From the NCBI GenBank assembly GCA_965602805.1, contig CBFCZK010000009.1:50878-114877 (forward strand): a stretch of 64,000 bases of DNA, written 5' to 3'. The position numbers and the translations under genes are program-made. A model generated the notes under the pieces. The model had not been told where the DNA came from and did not search any database. It saw nothing but the letters and a program-made list of their open reading frames with translations. Source of the stretch: Thiomicrorhabdus sp965602805 (lineage in GTDB: Bacteria; Pseudomonadota; Gammaproteobacteria; Thiomicrospirales; Thiomicrospiraceae). Shown here piece after piece: positions 45,093 to 53,432 of this stretch. Positions within the stretch are counted from its first letter, which is position 1, and the number at the start of each line of letters is the position of its first letter.

Positions 45093-45206
45093 CCACGAAG
45101 ACACAGAGGCACGAAGGTTATTGGCGAATGCGTGCTGTTAAATCTAAGCTAGCAATTCTATTCGTTTATTGTGTTTGGTTTTCTTCGAGTCTTCGTGCCT
45201 TCGTGG
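45093..45206. repeat. CCACGAAG inverted-repeat element C2
   Basis: Second tandem copy. It is followed by GAGATGA and palindrome copy 14; the equivalent position after C1 reads GAGATGAGTCGGTCTGCC, perhaps a decayed palindrome. The 357-bp gap 44892-45248 holds only these repeats. Confidence 0.82.
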
Positions 45207-45237
45207 TGAAAATGGTTTTAGAGTTTGCCCTGAGATG

Positions 45238-45249
45238 ACCAGGCCTGGT
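45238..45249. repeat. ACCAGGCCTGGT palindrome, copy 14
   Basis: Exact copy; its last base is the final A of the YeeE/YedE gene's TGA stop (minus strand). Extended symmetry is TGACCAGGCCTGGTCA (45236-45251). Confidence 0.9.
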
Positions 45250-46307
45250 CACTTCATTAATTTAGCTCGAACTCTCAGTCCCAGGATATTGCCTAATAGC
45301 GCAAACACCAACCATATCCAGCCATGCAAACTTCCAGAAGCGATGCCGCTAAAGAATGCTCCAATATTACAGCCTGACGCCATGACAGCACCAAACCCCA
45401 TAATCAATCCACCTGACATGCTCATCATTAAGCCCTGTGGGCTGATCTTGATTTTTTTGCGTGGGTGAATCATTGAAACAATCAGTGCCCCAAAGATAAC
45501 GCCAAAGGTGGTTAGGCTAACGGGGTTTTCCGCAATACCTTGATTGATTGCATTGCTGTGTTGTTGTGCATAATCCCAAAAAGACCATTCAATCGGCAGG
45601 CCGATTAAATCAATTAATTTAGTTCCCCAGAATGGAAAGGCTGAGGCAATTGACCAGGGAGATCCGGTTTCTAAAAGTAATGTCGCATTGAGAATCGCGA
45701 GTAATAATCCTGCGAGTAAAAAGGGATGAAACTTGCGATTACTGGCGTTGAATAGTGGGTCGATTTTACCGCGGTACTTTTTTTCATGCCACGTTAAAAA
45801 TTTATAAAGAACCAGTAAAATGAGTAGTTGAATTGACAACCCAGGCAACCAACCAAAGCTGTGTTGAAAGGAAATAGAGGGGCTGGTCGGCAGTGATTGC
45901 CAATCATCAAATGTAGCGGCCGCCACGGTGCCGCCGATAATCATAAATCCTAGGGTTATAATAGATAGGGGTTGTAGTTGGCCGACTCGATTGAGTGTTC
46001 CCGATGTGCAGCCGCAACCAATCTGCATGCCGATGCCAAACATAAAAGCACCGATGGGAATTGCTAAACTAAGCGGGCGAATAAACCCCTGAAATGTCTG
46101 CTCCTGCCAGGACTCGATGGCAAGTAACGGCGCAAAAAGCAGGATGGCCAAGCCGAGCATCCATATTAGCGCGCGAAACCCTAGTGTATTGTTATCGACA
46201 ATTAAGCTGCGAAAGCTACTGCTAAATCCAAACTGAAAATAGTTCAGAGTTGCACCAAGCAAGCTGCCAATAATGATGTAATTTAGTATGTAGAGGTTTT
46301 CAGGCAT
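45249..46307 (-). CDS. YeeE/YedE (TsuA-like) sulfur-compound transporter
   Basis: 352-aa polytopic membrane protein with repeated halves. Conserved cysteine motifs of the family lie in MQIGCGCTSGTLNRVGQL near residue 92 and ASGCNIGAFFSGIASGSLHG near 310; in TsuA such cysteines relay thiosulfate through the membrane. Thiosulfate uptake fits a sulfur oxidiser but the exact sulfur species is inferred. The stop codon is supplied by a palindrome copy. The start at 46307 lacks a clear Shine-Dalgarno sequence. Convergent with arsJ. Confidence 0.85.
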   Translation of the reverse strand: MPENLYILNYIIIGSLLGATLNYFQFGFSSSFRSLIVDNNTLGFRALIWMLGLAILLFAPLLAIESWQEQTFQGFIRPLSLAIPIGAFMFGIGMQIGCGCTSGTLNRVGQLQPLSIITLGFMIIGGTVAAATFDDWQSLPTSPSISFQHSFGWLPGLSIQLLILLVLYKFLTWHEKKYRGKIDPLFNASNRKFHPFLLAGLLLAILNATLLLETGSPWSIASAFPFWGTKLIDLIGLPIEWSFWDYAQQHSNAINQGIAENPVSLTTFGVIFGALIVSMIHPRKKIKISPQGLMMSMSGGLIMGFGAVMASGCNIGAFFSGIASGSLHGWIWLVFALLGNILGLRVRAKLMK

Positions 46308-46570
46308 GGCTTTTTCGCAGTCTTTATTTTATGACGTTACAATAGTGTCTAGGTGTCGTTAAAGTCGTTACAATGCGCTTAATGTTAATTGAATGCCCAC
46401 AAAGCTTTATTTAAATGTTAATTAAATGTTTTTGTGTCATTGCAGTGTTTTAGGATGAATATTTGCTAAGCGCTATATTAACAATTAATTTTATAGAAGG
46501 ATATTCAAAAAACTGATTGGTGCATAGGTAGAGTTGCTTATTCTTTGGTTTTAAAAAGGTGTGTGTAGTC

Positions 46571-47308
46571 GTGAAGTTATTACAAGATGTTATTTTCATC
46601 ACCGGTGGTGGTCAGCGTATAGGTGCGTTTTTAGTCAAACAGTTTTTGGTGGAAACGAATTATCCGGTCGTATTTACTTATCGCACGCCGCGTATTCAAG
46701 TGGATGAGTTGGTTGCGTTGGGTGCGGTCGCTATTCAAGTGGATTTTATGGATAAAGAGGTTTTACCAGGCCTGGTCAAGTCGATTCAATCGCGAGTCGG
46801 CAGTTTACGCGGGGTGATTCATAATGCTTCTTTGTGGTTGCCTGATGCCGTGGATGTAAACGAGTTGCAAGAGTCTGAGAGTGACTGTTTTGAAAGTCTA
46901 TTTCAGATTCACGTCAAAACACCCTATTTTTTAAACAATGCATTGCAGCCTTTGCTGGAAAAGTCGAGTAGCCCTCTTAAGGATATTATCTCGATTTCAG
47001 ATTACAGCGTTGAACGTGCTTCAAGTGAACATATTGCTTATCTGGCAAGTAAGGCGGCTGTACAAAATATGTGTAAAGGATTTGCTAAAAAGTTTGCGCC
47101 GCTCATTAAGGTGAATGACATTGCCCCAGCACTGATTATGTTCAATGAGGGCGATAGTGAAAGCTACAAACAAAAACGTTTAGCGCAATCGGTTTTGGGG
47201 ATTGAACCTGGGCCGATGGTGGTTTGGCAAGCTGTGCAATACTTAATGAATAGCGCTTATACAACCGGTATGGTTTTGCCATTAGAGGGCGGGCGTAGTT
47301 TGCTCTAA
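46571..47308 (+). CDS. folM: Dihydromonapterin reductase (FolM-like SDR)
   Basis: Short-chain dehydrogenase reducing dihydromonapterin or dihydrofolate. Visible motifs are ITGGGQRIGAFLV near residue 10 (nucleotide binding), HNASLWLPD near 86, SISDYSVERASSEHIAYLASKAA (active-site Tyr and Lys) near 142, and the C-terminal TGMVLPLEGGRSL. The start GTG 46571 has AAGGTG upstream; GTG 46559 is the alternative. Palindrome copy 15 is read in frame as PGLV. FolM usually accompanies pterin genes; folE2 is 8 kb away. A terminator overlaps the end of convergent hemH. Confidence 0.88.
   Translation: MKLLQDVIFITGGGQRIGAFLVKQFLVETNYPVVFTYRTPRIQVDELVALGAVAIQVDFMDKEVLPGLVKSIQSRVGSLRGVIHNASLWLPDAVDVNELQESESDCFESLFQIHVKTPYFLNNALQPLLEKSSSPLKDIISISDYSVERASSEHIAYLASKAAVQNMCKGFAKKFAPLIKVNDIAPALIMFNEGDSESYKQKRLAQSVLGIEPGPMVVWQAVQYLMNSAYTTGMVLPLEGGRSLL
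46765..46776. repeat. ACCAGGCCTGGT palindrome, copy 15 (in folM)
   Basis: Exact copy inside coding sequence, between a beta strand and the next helix of the SDR fold. Confidence 0.9.
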
Positions 47309-47332
47309 CTTAATTTTTTTGATAAAATCAAG

Positions 47333-48520
47333 CTACCAAAACCAAAAATAATCCCTTTTTAACAAGGGATTTTTTATCTGTAAAGGTTTAGATCTTGCGT
47401 CTTTGAAAGGACAGCCCATTGCTTTGGCATTGTCTTTACTAGCCTGGCGTTCTTTTAAATCTATCTCAGCATCAAAACCATCACGTTCTACCCAGCCCTG
47501 GGTGTGTTGCAATAAAATATCGGCTAAGGCTTCTGTGTGGTCAGCTCGGTCATTTAAGCATTTAATAAATCCAAACTTCTCACCGCCTGCTTCTTCAAAG
47601 TATTCACGATTCTCTTCGCCAATCTCTTCAATCGTTTCCAAGCAATCCGCCGAAAAACCAGGGCAAATTACTTGAATGTCTTTAATGCCCAGACCTGGTA
47701 AGGCTTTCATGGTCGCATCCGTGTAAGGTTTAATCCACTCTTCTTTACCGAAAATGGACTGGAAAGTGACTTTGTATTCCTCTTTAGATAAGCCCAGTTC
47801 TTCAGCGACCAAACGTGACGTCACGTGGCATTCACAGTGATAAGGGTCGCCATTGTCTAAATAACGTTGCGGCACACCGTGATAAGACATGACCAAAAGT
47901 TGAGGTTTTCCGTTTTCAGCCTGATAGTCACGAATGCTATTGGCCAGAGCTTTGATATAGCCAGGGTGACGGTGATAGTGGTTGATAAAACGCAGTTCAG
48001 GTAACCAGCGCCAAGTTTGTAATTCGGCTGTCACTGCATCAAACGTTGATGCCGTCGTTGCGGCGGCATATTGCGGATATAAAGGTAAGACCACAATTCG
48101 CTGGCAGCCTCTGTCTTGCAGTTCTTGCAGTGCGCTGGCAATGGATGGATTGCCGTAACGCATGCCTAAAGCAAGCTCGACTCGACCTTGAAAAAGAGGT
48201 CGAACTTTTTCTGCAATCGCATCCAGCTGGCGTTGTGCGATATTTAATAATGGAGCGCCAGGCCCCTCACTATTCCAAACGGTGGCATAGGCCGCCGCGG
48301 ATTTTGCCGGGCGGGTATTTAGAATAATGCCATTCAAAATTAAACGCCATAACCATCGGGATGGCGGTGGTTCAACTACGCGCGGATCCATTAGAAATTC
48401 TTTTAAATAGGGTTTTAAGGCTTCTTTAGTGGGAGCATCTGGTGTGCCTAAATTGGTAATTAGAATACCGGTTGCGCTATCAGCACCGTGTTGATAGTTT
48501 TCAATCCCTTTATATAGCAA
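47333..48520 (-). CDS. hemH: Ferrochelatase
   Basis: Inserts Fe2+ into protoporphyrin IX, the last step of protoheme synthesis. It shows ILITNLGTPDAP near residue 20, YPQYAAATTAS near 153, the catalytic histidine in MSYHGVPQRYLD near 209, and FSADCLETIEEIGEENREYF near 290 with the conserved acidic residues. At 395 aa it is longer than the usual 320-370; the last dozen residues are encoded by the terminator hairpin of folM. GGAG/AAGG precede the ATG. Confidence 0.95.
   Translation of the reverse strand: MLYKGIENYQHGADSATGILITNLGTPDAPTKEALKPYLKEFLMDPRVVEPPPSRWLWRLILNGIILNTRPAKSAAAYATVWNSEGPGAPLLNIAQRQLDAIAEKVRPLFQGRVELALGMRYGNPSIASALQELQDRGCQRIVVLPLYPQYAAATTASTFDAVTAELQTWRWLPELRFINHYHRHPGYIKALANSIRDYQAENGKPQLLVMSYHGVPQRYLDNGDPYHCECHVTSRLVAEELGLSKEEYKVTFQSIFGKEEWIKPYTDATMKALPGLGIKDIQVICPGFSADCLETIEEIGEENREYFEEAGGEKFGFIKCLNDRADHTEALADILLQHTQGWVERDGFDAEIDLKERQASKDNAKAMGCPFKDARSKPLQIKNPLLKRDYFWFW
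47350..47376 (+). terminator. Terminator of folM inside the 3' end of hemH
   Basis: AATCCCTT and AAGGGATT arms around TTTAAC with a T-run. It lies within the last codons of hemH on the other strand. Confidence 0.72.
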
Positions 48521-49215
48521 AGCCTTTCTCCAGAAACGTTAAATAATGCGTTGCGATTATTGTAGAGGAAAACAGAGGGTGTGGGCGAGGGATTCTTGAT
48601 AAAAAAGAGTATAAGTAAGGTGGGTTTTAAGAGTCGTTTGATGCTTTGAGGTAATCATTCTCTAAAGTGTTAATGGTTGCCTTAAAAGAGGTGTCTAATT
48701 AAGGATTATATGAGAATCGAGTCCCTATTGATTCAATGATTTTTTTAAATTGTATCTGCGTGCTCTAAAATCATCTTTCTTGCTTTTCATTCGCTAATCC
48801 ATGTTGGGTTTATGGAGTGGTTTGATGGTTGAAGGTGTGTCTATATGTAGAGATTACGTATTGCATGAATTGAGCTCAATAAGTGTTATTTATGTTGTCT
48901 TATTAATCCGTTCGGGTGGTCGTTATTTTATGAGTTTTTATTAAATTATATTATAGTTTTCTGGTGTTTATTATCTTTCATCACCCTTTCGGGTTAGGTA
49001 ATAAGGCTAGGTAGAACAATTGGTTATGTATGTTGTTTTCTGGTTTCTTGTTCTGGAATAAGTTTTGTCTATGTTTCTAGGTAAATGTGGGGTGGGGTTA
49101 TGAAAAATTAAGTAGTTTACTGTAATATAAATATTGAGAAAAGGCTAAATCTTGAGTTTAACGGTTGTTAATTTCAAACAAAGCCAGAGTTGTTTAACGG
49201 TAGGAGAATAGATAG
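48521..49215. other. 695-bp AT-rich gap without a recognisable gene
   Basis: Upstream of the secreted propeller-like protein and divergent from hemH. I see no open frame with a credible start. A small ACCC-TTTC-GGGT hairpin lies near 48983-48994. TGTAATATAA (49121-49130), containing TATAAA, is the best -10 candidate, and the same 10-mer occurs before the DUF2202 gene. A small RNA or long leader is possible but not shown. Confidence 0.5.
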
Positions 49216-51387
49216 ATGAAAATGCAAAAGAAATATATCATTATGGCAATGGCATCAGCGATGGCTATAAGCGCAGCGTCTGCAGTCATAGCAGAAGAAA
49301 CACAGTTACAGTTTACTCAGCAAAATAGCATGTCAAATGGTCAAGTGCCAGATTTAGGTCAGGCTTCCAAAACCAAATTACTTCGCTTAGGTAATGGTAC
49401 ATTGGTCATGGCGTTTGGTGAGGGGGTTGATGCCAGTAGGTTAGCTTATAACCTTAAAGGCGATGCAGAAATTCCAGCTCAAGATCTTTTTGTGCGTACT
49501 TGTGCTAGCACCGCGGTAGATTGTAGTGTAGAAGCGAATTGGACAGCTGCTCAGAATATCTCTAATACCGTAAACAAGTCGAGTATGTCAACTGAATGGC
49601 AGGGTGAAGGAACTGGGCGTGTCCCTTATCCAGGGGATTCTGATAAGCCGAATATCGTCAATTCTGGTACTAACTTGATGTTGACGTGGACGGATAAATT
49701 TTGTGAGGCTTTACCAGACGATCTGGATGGAACGAATCAGCGTTCAGTTACTTATTTAACGCGCGATAATCGAGAAATTCCGTTTAGTTGTACTTATGCA
49801 GCGCATTCTGCTGATAGTGGTAAGACATGGTCAGTCCCTATTCAGTTATCTGATGGTTCGCGTGATGCCAAGCAAGATGTGGGTAAGGTAAATGCATTGG
49901 GTAAGGCGGTTGTTTCTTGGCAAGAAGATCCTCTAGGGTTGCAATTAGGTTCTGCTGATGGACCTGGTGACGGTGCTTCGGGTGCAACTGCATCACATGG
50001 TACGGATGTTTGGTACACGACTTCAACCAATGAGGTGACTAAGACTGATCCGGATTCTGGTCTGCCGGTAGCAGGTAAGACTACCGGATTTAATTCGCTT
50101 GCTCGCTTAACCGATAATGTCACGGGACAAGCGTCAGGTCTACATGGCGTGATTAGAGATGCTGCTGGTGTTTTGGTTGATGATGCCAGTATTGAAGGTG
50201 GAAGTACTGCTTCAACCCGTGCTAATAGCGGTATGGTTGGACCCAATTTGATTTTTGCGTATGAAGAGACCAAAGGGACATCAGGGTTAGATATCGGTAA
50301 ATACGTTCGTTATCATACTTTTACCTATCCTACTGATCCAACAACACAGTCAGGGCAGGCAGGTTGTTTAATTAGTAATCCAACCGAAAATGCGCGTAGA
50401 GTACGTTTTGTACTTAATAGTGTGCCAGGGCCAGAAACGGGTCTAACAATGGGTATTTTCTGGAAGGAAGGTCAGTATGATCAAGGTGGACCATCTGATA
50501 TTGTGGCACGTATTGCTAAAGGTGGTTTTGCACCGACTGATATGAGCCCAGCTGTGGATGTCAATTGTACGGAAGCGGATCTTGAGTTAGCTCAAGCGGT
50601 TAATAATACCCCCGCCTTTAACTTGAGTAGCAATACTAAAGCTGGAACGAATACGTTAGCAGATACCACTGAAACGAATAACATTGAAACGGCTAATGCG
50701 CACCGTGGCGGAGCTGCTGGTGATAATCTTTTCATTGGTTTTAGTTATTCAGAAGATTGGGCATTGTCGACCTATACTAATTTAGTGAATTACGATTTTT
50801 ACATGCGTACTTATGATGCAGTCACCAATACTTGGGCGGGCGCTAAAAACTTGTCTAACTTGCCATCAACGTTGATTTCTGTGCGTGAGCCTCGTGTGGT
50901 TAAAGCAGCTTTTTCAGCGGATCCGGCTGCAAACTATAATCCGAATGCGTTTATCGTGGCGTGGGGTAGTCAAACCAATGTGGCTTCGCATGTTGAAGAT
51001 GCGCAGGATTTAGATGTTTTCTATACGCGTACTTTTGATAATGGTGCGACCTATGAACCAGTAGTGAAAATCGCGAACCCTGATGCAAATCCACGTTATG
51101 AATCACAGTTACGCCTGACTCCAGATGGGCAAACGGTTTATTCAGCTTGGAATGAAGAATCAGCAACGGGAACAGAATCGATGTTTGCTGTCGGGACTAG
51201 TGGTCCAATAACGGGTGAAGATCCTTATGAAAGTGTATTGGCAACTATTTCTTCAGAAGTAACTGATGCAACCACATCAACCAGTGGCGGTAGTGCAAGT
51301 ATCTTTGAAGGTGTGTTGTTGCCTCTGCTAGTTGGTATTGGAATTGGTTTTGTTGGTTTCTTAGGACTACGCAAAGCAAAAAAATAA
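49216..51387 (+). CDS. Secreted sialidase-like beta-propeller protein with C-terminal membrane anchor
   Basis: 723 aa. Signal peptide covers about residues 1-26 (AISAASAVIAEE). The body looks like repeated beta-propeller blades: an Asp-box-like SADSGKTWS near residue 197, a weaker TRTFDNGATYEP near 605, and repeated WxxxxNIS/LS-type strands. Cysteines occur in pairs. The C-terminus is Gly/Ser-rich (TSTSGGSASIFEG), then a hydrophobic helix (about 700-718) and a basic end (RKAKK), a tripartite anchor of the GlyGly-CTERM or 'choice-of-anchor' type. Catalytic sialidase residues are not evident, so I give no enzyme activity. It may use the type II system encoded 1 kb downstream (inference). A strong terminator follows. 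Confidence 0.7.
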   Translation: MKMQKKYIIMAMASAMAISAASAVIAEETQLQFTQQNSMSNGQVPDLGQASKTKLLRLGNGTLVMAFGEGVDASRLAYNLKGDAEIPAQDLFVRTCASTAVDCSVEANWTAAQNISNTVNKSSMSTEWQGEGTGRVPYPGDSDKPNIVNSGTNLMLTWTDKFCEALPDDLDGTNQRSVTYLTRDNREIPFSCTYAAHSADSGKTWSVPIQLSDGSRDAKQDVGKVNALGKAVVSWQEDPLGLQLGSADGPGDGASGATASHGTDVWYTTSTNEVTKTDPDSGLPVAGKTTGFNSLARLTDNVTGQASGLHGVIRDAAGVLVDDASIEGGSTASTRANSGMVGPNLIFAYEETKGTSGLDIGKYVRYHTFTYPTDPTTQSGQAGCLISNPTENARRVRFVLNSVPGPETGLTMGIFWKEGQYDQGGPSDIVARIAKGGFAPTDMSPAVDVNCTEADLELAQAVNNTPAFNLSSNTKAGTNTLADTTETNNIETANAHRGGAAGDNLFIGFSYSEDWALSTYTNLVNYDFYMRTYDAVTNTWAGAKNLSNLPSTLISVREPRVVKAAFSADPAANYNPNAFIVAWGSQTNVASHVEDAQDLDVFYTRTFDNGATYEPVVKIANPDANPRYESQLRLTPDGQTVYSAWNEESATGTESMFAVGTSGPITGEDPYESVLATISSEVTDATTSTSGGSASIFEGVLLPLLVGIGIGFVGFLGLRKAKK

Positions 51388-51428
51388 ATTGTTGATTTGA
51401 ATGTAGTTCAATCAATTTATTAACCATT

Positions 51429-51467
51429 AAAGCGCCCTCTAATTTTTAGAGGGCGCTTTTTTTTTGA
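51429..51467 (+). terminator. Terminator of the propeller-like protein gene
   Basis: Fourteen-base arms starting AAAGCGCCCTCTAA around TTT, then a run of T. It is the strongest terminator in the window. Confidence 0.95.
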
Positions 51468-51571
51468 CTAAAAGTTGAAAGTTTCCATCTCATTTTTTCG
51501 CACAGAGTTGTGTGGGAATGTCTAAAGGAAAAACTTTCATATAAGGTATTGCTTATGGTTAATGATAGAAA

Positions 51572-51600
51572 ATTACAGCTGTACATGTAATATAATTACA
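51572..51600 (+). promoter_or_regulatory. Three half-sites and -10 box before the DUF2202 gene
   Basis: ATTACA (51572-51577), TGTAAT (51586-51591) and ATTACA (51595-51600) form two overlapping inverted repeats. A perfect TATAAT lies at 51591-51596, so a bound protein would block it. No good -35 hexamer is visible. Confidence 0.4.
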
Positions 51601-51647
51601 TTTAATATAGGTTTCGACATAAGGCAATAGATAAAAAAGGAAAATTT

Positions 51648-52316
51648 ATGAAAAATTTTATGAAACCTATTTTGGTAGTGAGTTTAATGACGGTCGCTTT
51701 GAATGTAAGCGCTGAGGATGTTTCTGTCGAAAGTACAGTCACTTCGGTGACAACGGTTGAGTCTTATATTGAGACCTCGCCAGTTGAAGCTATTTCTTCT
51801 GATGAAGAAGCGGGTCTTATTTTTATGCGAGAAGAGGAAAAGTTAGCTCGAGATGTTTATCTTTCTTTGTATGAGGTTTGGGGATTAGACGTTTTCAATA
51901 ACGTTGCAAAATCAGAGCAGGCTCATATGGATGCACTGAAAATGCTATTGGATAAGTATCAAATTGCAGATCCCGTTTTGGATGAAAGTGTTGGTGCCTT
52001 CACCGATTATCACTTTACAGAAGTGTTTGAAGCGCTGGTTGCAAAAGGTAGCGAAAGCTTGGAAGGTGCGTTGCAGGTAGGTACGCAAATTGAAGATTTA
52101 GATATGAGAGATATCGTTGAATCAATCGAAGTGATTGAAGGCAATGATGATATTGTGATGGTTTACGAGGAGTTATTAAAAGGCTCGCGTAATCACTTGA
52201 GATCATTTTGGAAGGTGTTAGTTAAAAATGGATTTACTTATACGCCACTGTATATTTCACAAGAAGAATTTGATGCGGTTATTAACTCTCCAATGGAAAC
52301 AGGTAATCTGAAATAA
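51648..52316 (+). CDS. Exported DUF2202 ferritin-like protein
   Basis: 222 aa. Signal peptide is about residues 1-23 (LMTVALNVSAED). A threonine/serine/glutamate-rich stretch follows, then the DUF2202 helical bundle (about 48-205) with LIFMREEEKLARDVYLSLYE, KSEQAHMDALKMLLD and GSRNHLRSFWKVL. The glutamates and ExxH-like pairs fit a ferritin-type metal site, but function in the family is unknown. AAGGAAAATTT lies right before the ATG. It sits between the propeller-like gene and the gsp operon and has its own promoter region and terminator. Confidence 0.85.
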   Translation: MKNFMKPILVVSLMTVALNVSAEDVSVESTVTSVTTVESYIETSPVEAISSDEEAGLIFMREEEKLARDVYLSLYEVWGLDVFNNVAKSEQAHMDALKMLLDKYQIADPVLDESVGAFTDYHFTEVFEALVAKGSESLEGALQVGTQIEDLDMRDIVESIEVIEGNDDIVMVYEELLKGSRNHLRSFWKVLVKNGFTYTPLYISQEEFDAVINSPMETGNLK

Positions 52317-52349
52317 GTTTTGATTCATTTTGTTTTAAAAAAACCAATT

Positions 52350-52376
52350 AAGGAGGCTGTTGCCTCCTTTTTTTTT
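52350..52376 (+). terminator. Terminator of the DUF2202 gene
   Basis: AAGGAGGC and GCCTCCTT arms around TGTT, then a long T-run. It isolates the gsp operon from upstream transcription. Confidence 0.92.
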
Positions 52377-52432
52377 GTAATTGATATATACTTAACTTTA
52401 CTAAATAAGCCGTTAAAGATGGGCATTTAAGT

Positions 52433-52452
52433 ACATTTAAATACATTTAAAT
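52433..52452. promoter_or_regulatory. Two 10-bp direct repeats upstream of gspC
   Basis: ACATTTAAAT occurs twice head to tail, and each unit contains the palindrome ATTTAAAT. It lies 70-90 bases before gspC, where an activator or UP-like element would be expected. TTTATAAA follows at about 52460. Confidence 0.35.
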
Positions 52453-52520
52453 ATTTAGCTTTATAAACGTATCTAAGCTAGATTAAGCCTTTATCAAGAT
52501 TGCAAAATATAAAGATAAAA

Positions 52521-53345
52521 ATGCTGACCAAAAAATTCAATTTATCAACTTTTCTCTATATAACGATTTTATGCATTCTCGCATGGAGTTTAGGTAAACT
52601 AGTTGTCGCATTTCTTGAAACACCTGCTCAAGTGATTCAACCTGAAATGATTGCTGCAAATTCTTCCCCGTCTGCTGCCAACAATGCATTAATCATACCA
52701 CCTATCTATTTACTCGGCCGTCCAGAAGGGCTTGCAACTCCTAAGAGAATAGAGTCTCCAGAGTTGATTCATAAGTCACGATTAAATTTGAAATTAATGG
52801 GGCTTTTGAAGCACCCTGTAAAAAGCATCGCTGTGATTGAGGTAAAAGGTAAAGCTCAGGTATTCGCGGTAGGAGATGAAATACAGCGTGATGTGGAGTT
52901 GATTGAAGTAGGTTCTAATTTCGTCGTAATCTCCAATCGAGGTAAGCACGAAAAATTAGAACTCAAGGCAGCACCTAATATTTTGAAAAACTCGAGCGCT
53001 GAAGAATACTCTGCGGATATGACTGAAGCGCAATCTAATAAACTGAATCAAATAAAAGAGCGGGTCAAGCGTTCACCGTTTTCTATTTTGGGTTATGTTC
53101 GCTATGAATTTATTAATAAAAAGGGCGAGCCTGCCAAAATTAAGGTTTGGCCGAAGCAAGAAAAAGCGCTTTTTATGGCGTTGGGTTTCCAGTCTGGAGA
53201 TCTGTTGAAAGTGGTCAATGGTCACACGGTTGATGAGCTGTCGAGCAACCCCGCCTTATGGCAAGCGCTTCTGACAGAAACTAGTTTGTCAGTAGTGGTG
53301 GATCGAAAAGGCGTTGAACAAAATTTAAGCGTAGAAATGCCCTAG
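52521..53345 (+). CDS. gspC: Type II secretion system protein GspC
   Basis: Inner-membrane clamp that links the cytoplasmic-membrane platform to the secretin. It has one transmembrane helix (about residues 10-30, FLYITILCILAWSLGKLVV), the periplasmic homology region (about 83-145, LKLMGLLKHPVKSIAVIEV then AVGDEI), and a C-terminal PDZ-like domain (about 185-274, ALFMALGFQSGDLLKVVNG). ATG 52521 is used; TTG 52500 would add seven residues, and neither has a good Shine-Dalgarno sequence. It is the first gene of the gsp operon. Confidence 0.9.
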   Translation: MLTKKFNLSTFLYITILCILAWSLGKLVVAFLETPAQVIQPEMIAANSSPSAANNALIIPPIYLLGRPEGLATPKRIESPELIHKSRLNLKLMGLLKHPVKSIAVIEVKGKAQVFAVGDEIQRDVELIEVGSNFVVISNRGKHEKLELKAAPNILKNSSAEEYSADMTEAQSNKLNQIKERVKRSPFSILGYVRYEFINKKGEPAKIKVWPKQEKALFMALGFQSGDLLKVVNGHTVDELSSNPALWQALLTETSLSVVVDRKGVEQNLSVEMP

Positions 53346-53385
53346 CTAAAAGATTGGTTATGGTTTTTGGATAGAGAGCCCTTGG

Positions 53386-53401
53386 CTCGTGCAATGGTCT
53401 C
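53386..53401 (+). mobile_element. Single MITE-type end between gspC and gspD
   Basis: CTCGTGCAATGGTCTC matches the MITE right end at 15 of 16 positions. The 45 bases before it also look similar to the interior of that element near its right end. Confidence 0.42.
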
Positions 53402-53432
53402 CTCGTGATTAAAATGATTAAAAGGTTTAAAA

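Noticed and set aside
44959..45468. Two short plus-strand frames with SSCLRG-type peptides
   Set aside because: They are translations of the CCACGAAG/CTTCGTGG repeats and, in the second, of the reverse of the YeeE/YedE gene; no Shine-Dalgarno sequence or family match.
48980..49020. Possible cyclic di-GMP riboswitch before the propeller-like gene
   Set aside because: Only one small ACCC/GGGT hairpin is present; the conserved core of the known classes is missing.
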